Positions 34,256-45,156 of a DNA stretch of 64,000 nt are shown piece after piece. Position 1 is the stretch's first letter. Each line of letters opens with the position of its first letter. The position numbers and the translations under genes are program-made. This DNA is from Volvox africanus (lineage: Eukaryota > Chlorophyta > Chlorophyceae > Chlamydomonadales > Volvocaceae), in assembly GCA_030268105.1 (NCBI GenBank), contig BSDZ01000117.1, positions 62,001 through 126,000 of the forward strand, in the 5' to 3' direction. The notes under the pieces are model-generated. The model was not told the DNA's origin, did not search any database, and saw nothing but the letters and a program-made list of their open reading frames with translations.

Positions 34256-37200
34256 AGGTGGACCATCTTGGTGAAACGGTCGACCAGGACCAGCACGGCA
34301 TCGTATCCTCCCTCAGTTTTGGGCAGCGCAACAATAAAGTCCATAGAGACGCTTTCCCACGGAGCGTCAGGAATAGGAAGAGGTTGGAGATGCCCATGTG
34401 CTTTACCAGACTGGGCCTTATTGCACTGGCACAGGTCGCAACAGAGGACATAATTTTCGGTGTCCTTAGCCATGCGGGGCCACCAGAATTGACGCCGCAA
34501 AAGCTCTAGTAACCGCGTGCAGCCAGGATGCCCAGCAAGAGGGCCGTCATGAAAACGTGAGAGAAGTTCACGACGTAATGAATCGTCGTTAGGTACGACA
34601 ATCTGACGGTGGGATCCTTCCGATCGGATCCATAAGCCATGCTCCTGTACCAAGTGCCCCGTGTTGTTGTGAATTGTGAACTACGGGTCAGCTGCATAAG
34701 CCTGTTTCAAGCGCTTGGTAAAATCGGAGGGCACAAAGTTAGGTTTTGCCTGAGACCTACTCCGTGTGCTTACCGCCAGAATGGCTGCATGCAGTGAGGG
34801 GTGCCTACTGAGAGCATCAGCTATGTTAAGTGAGCCACTCAGGTACTCCCAATCAAAGTTAAACCGTGCCAGGTATTCCATCCAGCGGGCCTGGCGTCAG
34901 TTAAGGGAGGGCACACCTTGCAGAAACGTAAGGGGTTTGTGATCAGTCTTGAGGGCAAAAGGCCGGCCCTCAAGGTAACATCGCCATTCCTTCAAGGCAT
35001 GTAGGACCGCCAGAAATTCCTGTTCCCCAGTGGTATAACGGGTTTCAGCCCCCGAAAACTTCTTACTCGTGTATGCAATGGGGCGTCCCTGCTGCAACAG
35101 AACTGCCCCCGTCCCATGTATAGATGCATCAGTTATGACCTCTACACGGAACGGCAATGAGTAGTCAGGGAAGTGCAGGATAATATCATCAGAGATAGCA
35201 CGCTTCAAAGCATCAAAAGCTTCTTGGCATGCAGGGGTCCAGGCCTCAGGTGAAGAGAAGGCTCCCTTACGTGTGAGGTTTGTTAGCGGTGCAGCAATGA
35301 CTGAGTAGCGCTCTATGAACTTACGAAAGTAGTTGGTCAGGCCCAAAAACTTACGCAGTTCCTGAAGGTTGGAGGGCACTGACCAATCCCGAACAACAGC
35401 AGTTTTCCGGGGGTCCATCCGTATGCCACCCTGAGACACTATATGCCCCAGATACTCCACCTGTGGTTGTGCCCAGTGGCACTTAGAACGCTTAGCATAC
35501 AGCTGCTCACGCCGCAAAACCTCAAAGACCAGGCGGAGGTGTTGTATGTGCTCCTCACGGGTCTTTGAAAACACCAGGATATCGTCCAGATAACAGATGA
35601 CGAATTTGTCGATGTATGGCCTGAAGATGCGGTCCATGACGGCTTGGAACGTTGCAGGGGCGTTCGTCAGTCCGAAACTAAGGACGGTATATTCAAAATG
35701 GCCAAACGGCGTACGGAAAGCCGTTTTAGGGATGTCAGATTCTGCTATACGAATCTGATTATACCCCTGCTGGAGGTCAATAGAGCTAAAGAATGCAGAA
35801 TCTTTTAGCTTATCCAGCAGATCATCGACACGTGGGAGGGGGTAACGGTTCTTAACTGTTGCGGCATTTAACCCCCTATAGTCAATGCACATTCTCAGAG
35901 TCCCATCCTTCTTTCCCACAAACAGAATAGGGGCGGAGTATGGGGATGTGCTTGGCCGTATCATACCTTTTTTCAGCAGCTCAGTAACCTGTCGTTTGAC
36001 CTCGTCCAGCTCCAAGGGGCTTAGCCAATACATGGGGCGGGAAACGGGTACTGCACCAGGCACCAAAGGTATGGTGTGATCCACAGGCCGCATTGGAGGC
36101 TTACCAGGGACCTCCTGGAATATATCTGCATATTCCTGTAACAGGGCCTCAAGCTCAGGGTCAGTGGCATCAGCTGGGATAGAAGTTGCATTCAGGTACA
36201 ACTTGGGCCGTACTAGTAAAGCATGGGCCCCCTTGCGAATCATGCGAACTGCTGCTTTTCTGCCAACAACTTCAGGTTCAGTGTGCTGACAGATAGCAGT
36301 GGTTGCATAATTAAAGCAAGGCGCAGGTGTCATCTGATCTGGTGGCTGTCCAGCAGTAGTAAAGGGTACCTTGCAGACTAGATTCCCCTTGCGCAGGCGC
36401 AAAGATTTAGACTCATAGTCAAGGACAGCCCCATACTGTGCTAGCGTGGAAGAACCCAAGATATACGTGGCAGCGTCAGTTAGCTCAGGCAACACGTATG
36501 GGCGGACATTTAACCTTAAAGGACCTGCAGATAGACGAAGATTAACCTGCCCCAAGATAGCCTGCTTACCCCCATCAGCAAGGGTAACTTCTGACCAGGA
36601 GCATGGGCTAGGTTTCAGGCCAAGCTGCGTAACCACTGATGCCGAAATGAAATCATCACTGGCTCCAGAGTCGGCTAGGGCGGTGAACGTACGACCTGCC
36701 GTACTTATGGTGATCAGAGGTACGCCAGCACCTATCAGGGCAGCAGCTTTAGGCAAGCAGAGAACTGAAATACAGGGTTCAGTCTCAGGCAAGCCCTCCT
36801 GAACCGGTTTAGGAGCAGCAAACCAGACGTCAACAGAGTATGGGCTTCCAGGGAGCTGAACGACCTCACCTGCCATATCAAGGCTATGGAAAAGAGCCGT
36901 CCCTGGATTAAACCTTAAGACCCGTTGCATTCTCGACAGAAAAGAAGGGTTGCGTCGGGACACATACTCAGGCAGCAAGATGCATGCTGAGGTATCAGGG
37001 TGTTGACGTTTGCATGCCCTAAAGTGAGCTAATTGCTTCTGTAGCTCGCAGAGTGAAGAGGGAGTGAACAAGATAGTATGCCCACCCAAGTTAGCGGAGG
37101 ATAGGGGGCGACCTTGAGGCTCAAACAGATTACAAAAGCCATCAAAGCCGGCACGGATAGTTCGTGCATCAAAAGAAAAACGTCTCCCTATCACCTGCTC

Positions 37201-37314
37201 CACTTGGTTTAAAACAGAGGGCAAAAGAGCCCGTACTGAACGGCACTTTGCTACCATCTGGCCCACAACAAAGACCCCAGGTGGTGATCCCTCTATACCA
37301 GCCTGGGCAAGTTC
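34256..37314 (-). pseudogene. Element A pol, protease to integrase core
   Basis: Same frame as gag, starting right after its TAG. Protease [29 protein letters not shown], RNase H ([27 protein letters not shown]), integrase zinc finger (GHPGCTRLLELL ... CDLCQCNKA) and the first catalytic aspartate ([18 protein letters not shown]) are present. Two nonsense codons are visible: TGA at 34,897-34,899, where relatives have Arg (CGA), and a TAG near 34,680, where relatives have Trp. The reading is cut at 34,256 by element B and resumes at 22,251. Confidence 0.93.
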
Positions 37315-37675
37315 CTAGTGGTCCTTACCCTTATTTTTCTCCGCCCCCAGCATTGGGCAGGAGTCAACCCTATGTTGGTCGGAACCGCAACGGAGGCACA
37401 TCCCATGTTGTTTACGAAAATGGAACTCCCGTCTAGTACATTTGAATGTGGTTAGATACTCCACCAGGTTCTGCTTAGGCCCCTTCTTCTGCACATGGCC
37501 CCCTTTTGGGGCCAAGTGCCTCCCCTGCTGTCCGCCGCCCCTCTTAGACTTACCGGCGCCCTTAACCTGCCGCGGCTGATCCTCGTGCCCGGTGATGCCT
37601 GGACGAACGGATGCAGCCCGCGGTTTTTTGGTCGGGGGCGCTGGGGTCTCCTCGTCAGGGTCGTCGCAGGCCATG
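37315..37675 (-). pseudogene. Element A gag, C-terminal part
   Basis: Basic linker (Lys/Arg/Gly-rich) and zinc knuckle CLRCGSDQHRVDSC with standard CX2CX4HX4C spacing, ending KGKDH-TAG. It is separated from the rest of gag by element D; the break falls after LSVQD. Confidence 0.9.
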
Positions 37676-37680
37676 TCCTG

Positions 37681-38504
37681 TGTTGTGCTACGGTTCATTT
37701 CCCGTCGACGCGTAGGTCGACGCGATCCTATGAGTCGAAGTGCTTTTGTGATGAACGCATTACATATGAATGAATCTGCATGATATAAATGTATTCGCAT
37801 ACATTTATATATGCATCTGGCATGTTGTCATTATCCATCGCGACATCGCACCATGGCAAATCCGCCTAGCATGCATGAATGACCTAATCATTGAAGTGCG
37901 CATTATGCTCGTGCTACTAAACGATAAGTAATATTATCTGATATAATATTACTTCATTAAAGCACACGTTGAGAGCGCCGCACTCGTCGCGATGCATGCC
38001 CTGCAACCGGATATCGTTATCCGGACCCTTGCATCATGCGAATGCCGGAAAGGCTTATACGTTGTTATGCGTAGACATCGCCTAGACGCAGTAGGGTTGT
38101 CACATCTAGGATCGGCCTCCTAATGTGAATCGTACGGCATTGCGATGCTGCGAGTATAACAGATGCGAGGACGGCTAAGCTAGACAAGATATCCGATACC
38201 GGAGAACACTCGTGTGTTCTAGATTACTATTTCTATACACTATTCTACTTAGCCCGAGCTAAGCCTGAACTTCGCTAATCACCGCCGCGTGATGATTGCT
38301 TGCTTCCGGCGCTGACGGCGATTTCGTTCATTGCATCGTTCTGATCCGTAAACCTGTAAGTTATATCTCTCTTCGTCTTGAAGTCTTCCGCTGTCTCTGT
38401 TTGCTCTCGCTTGCCTTGCTGTACTTGCAAGTGCTCGCGCATCGGTGTCGATAGTCTTCAGACGTGCAGATACTTATGAGCAAACGCGAACGAGAGGTAC
38501 AACA
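37681..38504 (+). repeat. Element D 5' LTR
   Basis: 824 bp. Perfect hairpins lie at 37,927-37,953 (11-bp stem), 38,007-38,024 (7 bp), 38,204-38,219 (6 bp) and 38,248-38,263 (6 bp). TGTAA at 38,355-38,359 is a candidate poly(A) signal. Confidence 0.96.
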
Positions 38505-38507
38505 ATT

Positions 38508-38522
38508 TGGTATCGAGACAGG
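38508..38522 (+). promoter_or_regulatory. Element D primer-binding site
   Basis: TGGTATCGAGACAGG, three bases after the LTR, identical to that of B. Element A shares the first 12 bases. Confidence 0.82.
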
Positions 38523-38571
38523 TTCGTTGCCTAACTGTCTCTCTCTGTCTAATCGGAAGTAGGTTCTTTCT

Positions 38572-39005
38572 ATGGCGAGTTCCAGCGACGAACCACGAGG
38601 ACCGCTAGATACTTTTGCCGAAGACTTAGGCCGCGCCGTTTTGGACGCCGCCGCTTCCGGTTTGTAATTGTTTAATTGCTTTTGCTTAGATTGCTGCACT
38701 TGTTGTGTAAGTGTATGCTCTGAGTCGCAGGTAATCTCAGTGCACCGGCATTGCTTGCCGCGGCGACTGAGACCGGCTTTCGTCCGGATCAGTTGGCGAC
38801 TCTCATTGCCCAAACTACGGAGATCAGGACTCAGCTGGGCAATTACTTGCTGAGTTTGCTAAATCTTCTCAAGAGTACTGTCGGTAGGCTCACCGAATCG
38901 CTTTGTACTCTTGCCTTTGCAATAGAAGTCGGCTTCTATTACGCAAAACTAGGGTATCGTTTCGTGCTCCATGTCCGTGGAACACGACGATACGCCGCAC
39001 ACTAG
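38572..39005 (+). other. Element D spliced leader frame
   Basis: ATG 38,572 (MASSSDEPRGPLDTFAEDLG...) reads through the intron junction into LSAPALLAAATETGFRPDQL and stops at 39,005, giving about 120 residues. It overlaps the gag ATG (38,971) by 35 bases in a different frame. It may be an upstream frame. It may instead be the true gag N-terminus, joined by a second intron (a possible GTCGGT ... CTAG segment near 38,877-38,951) or by frameshifting. Element A has a comparable N-terminal gag region fused directly to gag through its own intron, which favours an N-terminal exon. Confidence 0.6.
38660..38730 (+). other. 71-nt spliceosomal intron in element D leader
   Basis: GTTTGT ... GTCGCAG. Element E lacks exactly this segment (its sequence passes from GCTTCC directly to TGTAATCTCAG at 51,372-51,384, minus strand), showing it was removed from an RNA intermediate. 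Confidence 0.85.
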
Positions 39006-40206
39006 CCTAGCTAGCCAACCCGATTTCGTTGTAGCTGCTAGAGCGCCGGATAGAGGTCTTGAGACTGTTGGCGCGCGAGCCACTCAAGAGCCCCTTTTCC
39101 TTCAGACCCCTGCTCACTTAATTGTGCCGCATTCAGCAGTGAACACGAATATGGACAACACTGCTGGACCAAGGGTTCTGCCATTACCTCAAGCTCGAGG
39201 GCATGATGACATCCCTGAGGTGATGAGATTGTCGATTCCCGTTCCTAGGCTCAATATTTCGCTGACCGACAAGACACCAGGCCCTAGCATAGCCGATGCA
39301 ACTCGTGCGTACGTGCGTGACGCTAAAAAGTACCTCCAAGCTGTTCATGGTGGCGACAATGACGGTATCAGGTGTCTCTTCGTTGGTAACACCCTCGAGG
39401 GCTCAGCGAAGGACTGGTATCGCAATTGGACCAACGCCCGGGGCAGCTATACTTTTGACGAGTTAGTCGCCGCTTTGCTCGCACGATTCGCTACTGAGGT
39501 TCAAGCACGCGATGTGGAAGCTCGTAACGTTTTGGCAGCGGGTAGCTACCACATGCGTCGGGATGAAAATGTACCTGCGTACCAGTCACGCTTCGAAGCA
39601 CTTGTGACTCCCATTGCTGACCTCACCGAATCTGAGCGTGTCTTTTGGTTTAGGCGAGGCCTAACGAAACTTTTGGCTAAATGGTGCGCCACTGACTTGG
39701 TTGGAGCGCAGATCAAGTCGTATGACGCGTTGGTCGCTTTTGCTAAGGGCGCGGAGATACGACTTCTTGCCGGTGAGGAAGAAGTCAAGTCTGCCCCTCG
39801 TGCAAATGCCGTGCAAGTGCAGGATCCGCTTGGGGAAGCTGTAGCTCTCGACCGGGACCTCGGCGCGACCCGCCCCACGCCTACTGCCGCGACGCGACGC
39901 AGCAACGGGCAACGCAAGGCGCGCGGGGGCGCTAGCTTGGGTGTCCGTGGTACAGGAGGAGCAGGTCCGAGCTCGGACCCAGCTAGGAACAGGAAGCGTA
40001 GTGGTGCGCCGTCGTCGGCAGCCGCACAGCGTTCCGACCCCAACGCGAAGCGTACTCGTACGGACGACACATTTATACCAAAATGGAATTGCAATCGTTC
40101 CGAATTCGAGCGTCGAAAATTGGCCAACGTTTGTCTACGGTGTGCGGAGAGCCATTCTACGAAGGATTGCCCTCTAATGCCGCCGTTTGTACCTCAGCCG
40201 AAATAG
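38971..40206 (+). CDS. Element D gag polyprotein
   Basis: 411 codons. An N-terminal Pro/Ala-rich part is followed by the conserved gag domain around residues 90-260 (KYLQAVHGGDNDGIR, GSAKDWYRNWTNAR, SRFEALVTPIADL). Then comes a basic Arg/Gly/Ser-rich RNA-binding region and the zinc knuckle CLRCAESHSTKDC near residues 390-402 with CX2CX3HX4C spacing. It ends PQPK-TAG and the same frame continues into pol. It forms the nucleocapsid of the virus-like particle. The ATG is the first in this frame after an in-frame TAG at about 38,950. If a second leader intron exists, the true start is 38,572. Confidence 0.93.
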   Translation: MSVEHDDTPHTSLASQPDFVVAARAPDRGLETVGARATQEPLFLQTPAHLIVPHSAVNTNMDNTAGPRVLPLPQARGHDDIPEVMRLSIPVPRLNISLTDKTPGPSIADATRAYVRDAKKYLQAVHGGDNDGIRCLFVGNTLEGSAKDWYRNWTNARGSYTFDELVAALLARFATEVQARDVEARNVLAAGSYHMRRDENVPAYQSRFEALVTPIADLTESERVFWFRRGLTKLLAKWCATDLVGAQIKSYDALVAFAKGAEIRLLAGEEEVKSAPRANAVQVQDPLGEAVALDRDLGATRPTPTAATRRSNGQRKARGGASLGVRGTGGAGPSSDPARNRKRSGAPSSAAAQRSDPNAKRTRTDDTFIPKWNCNRSEFERRKLANVCLRCAESHSTKDCPLMPPFVPQPK

Positions 40207-40215
40207 GGGCTTGCC
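40198..40215 (+). promoter_or_regulatory. Putative gag-pol UAG readthrough site
   Basis: The gag stop TAG (40,204-40,206) is followed by GGG CTT GCC CGG, and the frame stays open for another 1,353 codons. The same in-frame UAG arrangement occurs in B, E and A. Murine leukaemia virus uses readthrough of a gag UAG followed by G, so a similar mechanism is inferred here. Confidence 0.7.
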
Positions 40216-43200
40216 CGGGTTCCTGCGGAGGGGGCTTTACCTGGGTTTTCTGAACTAACGCGTGGTCGGTGGTCATCCTTACGGCCAGCCGTTAAGGCAT
40301 TGTTGCCTTGTGTACTTGGACACATCGAGCGAGTCATTGCGCGACGCATCACGCTTGACGGACGCACGGGACTTCTCTGCTTCGATCCGTTGTGTAATGT
40401 GTTTACACCTCGCCGTCCCCTGTCGTCTATCGATCTGTCCAACCACGTGGTTTTGTTCATCCCCTCGTCTCTGCGTGAGATGTCGGAACAGTTGGCCATA
40501 TACAGGAGATGTAGGCGTCAATATCCAGGCACTGCCGCATGTGTATTACTCCCTGCTTTCTGTCGGCGCAAGGCAGAGGCATCGCTAAGGGGTATGCGGC
40601 ATGTCCACCGGTTCGAGCCGGGCACCGTTTTGTTTAATGGTGTGGATCGGGAGGGTACGCTGGCTCCGTGGCCAAGCACATCCTACTCGGTTGACGTTTG
40701 GTACGAAGCTCCTGATGGGGGTGCCGTTGGTTACGGACCCGCCCTAAGTGCACTGACGTTGTCTGCTGGGCAGTCGCTCGTAGATAACCGTGTCCCTGTG
40801 GTTCAGATCGGTTTGAATGGCCGTACTCTGAAGGCACTTGTTGACACCGGTGCCAGCGACGACTTCATCTCTGTCGCAGAGGTGAATGCGCTGGGGTTGT
40901 CCCCAGAGTCGTCTGATTGTCCACAGGTTACCCTTGCTGACGGGGGTAAGCATCCCATCGTGGGCAGGATTACCCTTAGCCTATCGATAGGCCCTTTGCG
41001 TGTTGTGACCCGGCCGTACGTGCTGCAGGGCTTAGCAGAGACTGCACCGTACATAATGGGGTCGTCGACATTACGACAGTACCGCGCGCGCATCGACATG
41101 GAGACCGCAACCCTGCATATGTGCAAGGGTACTCTGTCGATTAAGGTACCTTTCCTGTCGTTCAAACATGTCACACCAAAGGAGGGCGAAACTGAGGCGG
41201 TGCCTATGGTTAATTTCGCTGTGACCGCAATGGCCGCGCGAATCGAACCAGAGCTAGTCGGGCGTAAGGAGGCCGTCCGTTTGTTACGGAAGGGTGCCCA
41301 CGGACTGCTTTTAAGGCCGCGGGTGAGCTGTTGTGTCACCACCGCGCAGATTTCTGCGGATCCTGAGGTTGAGGCCCTACTGTCGCAGTATGAGGACGTC
41401 TTTAAAGATATCCCTGGCCTACCACCTATGCGTCCTGTTGATCACACAATCCCTCTCATGCCTGGAGCGCAGCCTACAGCCCGGCCAATGTACAGGTTGA
41501 GTCCATTGGAGCTGGACGAGGTGAAGCGCCAGGTGACGGATTTGCTCGCGAAGGGTATGATACGCCCCAGCACATCCCCGTATTCTGCACCGATTTTGTT
41601 TGTCGGTAAGAAGGATGGGACCTTGCGCATGTGCATTGATTACCGGGGGTTAAATGCGAATACGGTGAAAAATCGCTACCCTTTGCCACGCGTTGACGAC
41701 CTGTTGGATAAGCTGAAGGGCTCGGCTTATTTTTCCTCAATTGACTTACAACAGGGCTACAATCAGATTCGCATCGCTGCCTCTGATATCCCGAAAACCG
41801 CTTTTCGGACGCCCTTCGGTCACTTTGAGTATACGGTCCTATCGTTTGGTTTGACTAATGCCCCTGCGACGTTTCAGGCGGTTATGGACCGAATGTTTAG
41901 GCCGTTTATCGACAGGTTCGTTGTTTGCTACCTGGATGACATCTTGGTATATTCTAAGACGCGCGAGGAGCACTTGGAGCATCTGCGGCTCGTGCTCGAC
42001 GTTATGAGGCGGGAGCAATTGTTTGCTAAACGCGCCAAATGCTTTTGGGCGCAGCCTCAGGTGGAATATTTGGGCCACATTGTGTCGGCCACCGGTGTGA
42101 AGATGGACCCGCGGAAGGTCGCCGTGGTTCGCGATTGGCCCGCGCCTCAGAACCTCACGGAGCTGCGTAAGTTCCTTGGCTTGACCAATTATTTCCGAAA
42201 GTTCATTGAAAAATATTCCATCATTGCGGCCCCGCTTACTAACTTAACTCGCAAAGGCGTTTTCGTTTCGCTCGAGTCGTGGACGTCGCAATGCCAGCGG
42301 GCATTCGAAGAGCTCAAACGAATCATTGCCGAAGATGTCACCCTTGCATTCCCTGATTACTCGTTGCCATTTCGTGTTGAGGTAGTGTCTGATGCCTCAA
42401 TGTTTGGAAGCGGCGCTGTATTATTACAGGAAGGGCGACCGATCGCCTTCACGAGTAAGAAGTTTTCTGGTGCGGAGATTCGCTACACCACCGGGGAACA
42501 GGAGCTTCTGGCCGTGCTGCATGCTTTAAAAGAATGGCGCTGTTACCTCGAGGGACGCCCGTTTACTTTAAAGACTGACCATAAGCCCCTAACGTTTTTG
42601 CAAAGCGTTCCGACGTTGAACCGCCGTCAAGCTAGGTGGATGGAATATCTAGCTAGGTTCAACTGCACCTGGGAGTATATTTCTGGTAAATTGAATATTG
42701 CCGATGCTCTCAGTCGACATCCGTCGCTACACGCTGCAATTTTGGCAGCGCCCGTCGTGCGGCCGCGTAGCGAGGAGGTTCCGATCGCGACGGACCTCGC
42801 GGAGCGGTTGAAGGTTGCCTACAACGCAGACGCCTGGTTCGCGGACCCGGCTAATGTAGAAAACCTTCGCAAGCAGAATGGCCTTTGGCTACGGACGGAG
42901 GGTGCAGCTACGCAAATCGTCGTTCCGAACGACGACGCGCTACGCTACGACATCCTTGCGCGGTTCCACGAGGACCCGTTAGCAGGACACCCTGGTAGCA
43001 AGCGATTGATCGACTTGGTGCAACGTTCCTTTTGGTGGCCTCGTTTGGCTAAGGATGCGGCGAACTTCGTCCAGACATGCAGTCTGTGCCAGCGCAATAA
43101 GGCTTTGTCCGGTAAGGGCCATGGGTTGTTGCAACCGTTGCCTGTCCCGGATGCGCCTTGGGAAAGTGTTTCCATGGACTTCGTAGTCGCGCTGCCCAAA

Positions 43201-44268
43201 ACTGAGGGGGGATACGATGCGGTGTTCGTAATGGTCGATCGTCTGACTAAGATGGTTCACCTAGCACCATGCACATCATCCTGCACGGCTGAGCAAACCG
43301 CACGCTTGTTTTTCGATAATGTGGTTCGGTTACACGGGATTCCCAAAAATGTGATCTCGGACCGCGGTGGACAGTTCACGTCTAAGTTTTGGGAAGCGCT
43401 CTGCAAACTAGTTGGCATGCGCGTCAACCTGAGCACGGCGTATCACCCGCAGACTGATGGTCAAACCGAACGCACAAACCGCACGTTGGGTGATATGTTG
43501 CGCAATTATGCTGGTCGCACACCACTTGTTTGGGATACATATTTGACTGCGGCAGAATTCGCGCTTAACAACGCTGTTAACCGCTCTACAGGCAAAAGTC
43601 CGTTCTTTCTTAACTACGGGTTTCATCCTGCGCTACCCGTGTGGCGTGAGTTGGAAGTGAACGTGCCTGCTGCTAAACTTTTTGCCAAGTCTTTTATGTC
43701 CCGAATCACAGACGCGAAGTCGTGTTTGGATGCGGCGCAGCAACGAACGACGGAATACTATAACAAATCCAAGCAGGATGTGACGTTTTCGGAGGGGCAA
43801 CTCGTGTTGCTAAGCACCAAGAACTTGCGTTCCTTGGCCGACGGATCCCGAAAACTCTTACCCCGTTGGATTGGTCCGTATCCTGTCGTGCGCATGGTTG
43901 GGAATGTGGCTGTGGAGCTTGCATTGCCCACTGATATGACCATTCACCCCACGTTTCACGTATCGCTTGTTCGTCCGTATCGTAGTACGGAACCCGTCCC
44001 TGAGCCTGCTAATGCCCCCACAGCGATCGAACCAGTTCCCGAGACCTGGATCGCTGGTAAACAGAAGTTTTACGATGTGGAGCGGGTGTTAGATTATCGC
44101 GCGCGTCGTGTGGGCCGACACCGACGTAAGCGAACAGTACACGAGTACTTGGTTAAGTGGACAGGGTATACCGACGAGCACAACTCATGGGAACCGGTAC
44201 GCAACTTCTCACAGGACATGAAACCCCTACTCGAAGAAGCCCGCAAACGTGCCACACAAGCCCAATGA
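40207..44268 (+). CDS. Element D pol polyprotein
   Basis: Open from the UAG to 44,268. There is no ATG near its start, in keeping with readthrough. Counting from 40,300: protease [12 protein letters not shown] near residue 183; RT with [10 protein letters not shown] near 543; RNase H ([18 protein letters not shown]) near 700-760; integrase HHCC finger (GHPGSKRLI ... CSLCQRNKA) near 890-930. The integrase core D-D-E follows ([42 protein letters not shown]), at about 957-1,060. Next come GPY/F ([12 protein letters not shown]) and a chromodomain ([17 protein letters not shown]) at the C-terminus. RT-before-integrase order defines Ty3/gypsy and the chromodomain suggests a chromovirus. No internal stop or altered catalytic residue was noticed, so this pol could be functional. 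Confidence 0.95.
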   Translation, partial: GLARVPAEGALPGFSELTRGRWSSLRPAVKALLPCVLGHIERVIARRITLDGRTGLLCFDPLCNVFTPRRPLSSIDLSNHVVLFIPSSLREMSEQLAIYRRCRRQYPGTAACVLLPAFCRRKAEASLRGMRHVHRFEPGTVLFNGVDREGTLAPWPSTSYSVDVWYEAPDGGAVGYGPALSALTLSAGQSLVDNRVPVVQIGLNGRTLKALVDTGASDDFISVAEVNALGLSPESSDCPQVTLADGGKHPIVGRITLSLSIGPLRVVTRPYVLQGLAETAPYIMGSSTLRQYRARIDMETATLHMCKGTLSIKVPFLSFKHVTPKEGETEAVPMVNFAVTAMAARIEPELVGRKEAVRLLRKGAHGLLLRPRVSCCVTTAQISADPEVEALLSQYEDVFKDIPGLPPMRPVDHTIPLMPGAQPTARPMYRLSPLELDEVKRQVTDLLAKGMIRPSTSPYSAPILFVGKKDGTLRMCIDYRGLNANTVKNRYPLPRVDDLLDKLKGSAYFSSIDLQQGYNQIRIAASDIPKTAFRTPFGHFEYTVLSFGLTNAPATFQAVMDRMFRPFIDRFVVCYLDDILVYSKTREEHLEHLRLVLDVMRREQLFAKRAKCFWAQPQVEYLGHIVSATGVKMDPRKVAVVRDWPAPQNLTELRKFLGLTNYFRKFIEKYSIIAAPLTNLTRKGVFVSLESWTSQCQRAFEELKRIIAEDVTLAFPDYSLPFRVEVVSDASMFGSGAVLLQEGRPIAFTSKKFSGAEIRYTTGEQELLAVLHALKEWRCYLEGRPFTLKTDHKPLTFLQSVPTLNRRQARWMEYLARFNCTWEYISGKLNIADALSRHPSLHAAILAAPVVRPRSEEVPIATDLAERLKVAYNADAWFADPANVENLRKQNGLWLRTEGAATQIVVPNDDALRYDILARFHEDPLAGHPGSKRLIDLVQRSFWWPRLAKDAANFVQTCSLCQRNKALSGKGHGLLQPLPVPDAPWESVSMDFVVALPKTEGGYDAVFVMVDRLTKMVHLAPCTSSCTAEQTARLFFDNVVRLHGIPKNVISDRGGQFTSKFWEALCKLVGMRVNLSTAYHPQTDGQTERTNRTLGDMLRNYAGRTPLVWDTYLTAAEFALNNAVNRSTGKSPFFLNYGFHPALPVWRELEVNVPAAKLFAKSFMSRITDAKSCLDAAQQRTTEYYNKSKQDVTFSEGQLVLLSTKNLRSLADGSRKLLPRWIGPYPVVRMVGNVAVELALPTDMTIHPTFHVSLVRPYRSTEPVPEPANAPTAIEPVPETWIAGKQKFYDVERVLDYRARRVGRHRRKRTVHEYLVKWTGYTDEHNSWEPVRNFSQDMKPLLEEARKRATQAQ

Positions 44269-44290
44269 CCCCTGCAGTCGATGCTGTATG

Positions 44291-44327
44291 ATGCAGCGAG
44301 GACGCTGCATACGGGAGGGGGGATAAT
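44291..44327 (+). promoter_or_regulatory. Element D hairpin and polypurine tract
   Basis: ATGCAGCG-AGGA-CGCTGCAT (44,291-44,310) forms a perfect stem-loop, followed by GGGAGGGGGGATAAT abutting the 3' LTR. Confidence 0.8.
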
Positions 44328-45151
44328 TGTTGTGCTACGGTTCATTTCCCGTCGACGCGTAGGTCGACGCGATCCTATGAGTCGAAGTGCTTTTGTGATG
44401 AACGCATTACATATGAATGAATCTGCATGATATAAATGTATTCGCATACATTTATATATGCATCTGGCATGTTGTCATTATCCATCGCGACATCGCACCA
44501 TGGCAAATCCGCCTAGCATGCATGAATGACCTAATCATTGAAGTGCGCATTATGCTCGTGCTACTAAACGATAAGTAATATTATCTGATATAATATTACT
44601 TCATTAAAGCACACGTTGAGAGCGCCGCACTCGTCGCGATGCATGCCCTGCAACCGGATATCGTTATCCGGACCCTTGCATCATGCGAATGCCGGAAAGG
44701 CTTATACGTTGTTATGCGTAGACATCGCCTAGACGCAGTAGGGTTGTCACATCTAGGATCGGCCTCCTAATGTGAATCGTACGGCATTGCGATGCTGCGA
44801 GTATAACAGATGCGAGGACGGCTAAGCTAGACAAGATATCCGATACCGGAGAACACTCGTGTGTTCTAGATTACTATTTCTATACACTATTCTACTTAGC
44901 CCGAGCTAAGCCTGAACTTCGCTAATCACCGCCGCGTGATGATTGCTTGCTTCCGGCGCTGACGGCGATTTCGTCCATTGCATCGTTCTGATCCGTAAAC
45001 CTGTAAGTTATATCTCTCTTCGTCTTGAAGTCTTCCGCTGTCTCTGTTTGCTCTCGCTTGCCTTGCTGTACTTGCAAGTGCTCGCGCATCGGTGTCGATA
45101 GTCTTCAGACGTGCAGATACTTATGAGCAAACGCGAACGAGAGGTACAACA
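44328..45151 (+). repeat. Element D 3' LTR
   Basis: 824 bp, one difference seen from the 5' LTR; followed by TCCTG. Confidence 0.96.
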
Positions 45152-45156
45152 TCCTG

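Larger units (their letters stand above)
37681..45151 (+). mobile_element. Element D: apparently intact Ty3/gypsy chromodomain retrotransposon
   Basis: 7,471 bp. LTRs of 824 bp at 37,681-38,504 and 44,328-45,151, with a single difference noticed (GTTCATTG vs GTCCATTG). Five-bp duplication TCCTG at 37,676-37,680 and 45,152-45,156. It is inserted in the gag of element A. Gag and pol are open, and all catalytic motifs, primer site, hairpin and polypurine tract are present. This is the youngest and best candidate active element in the window. Confidence 0.96.
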
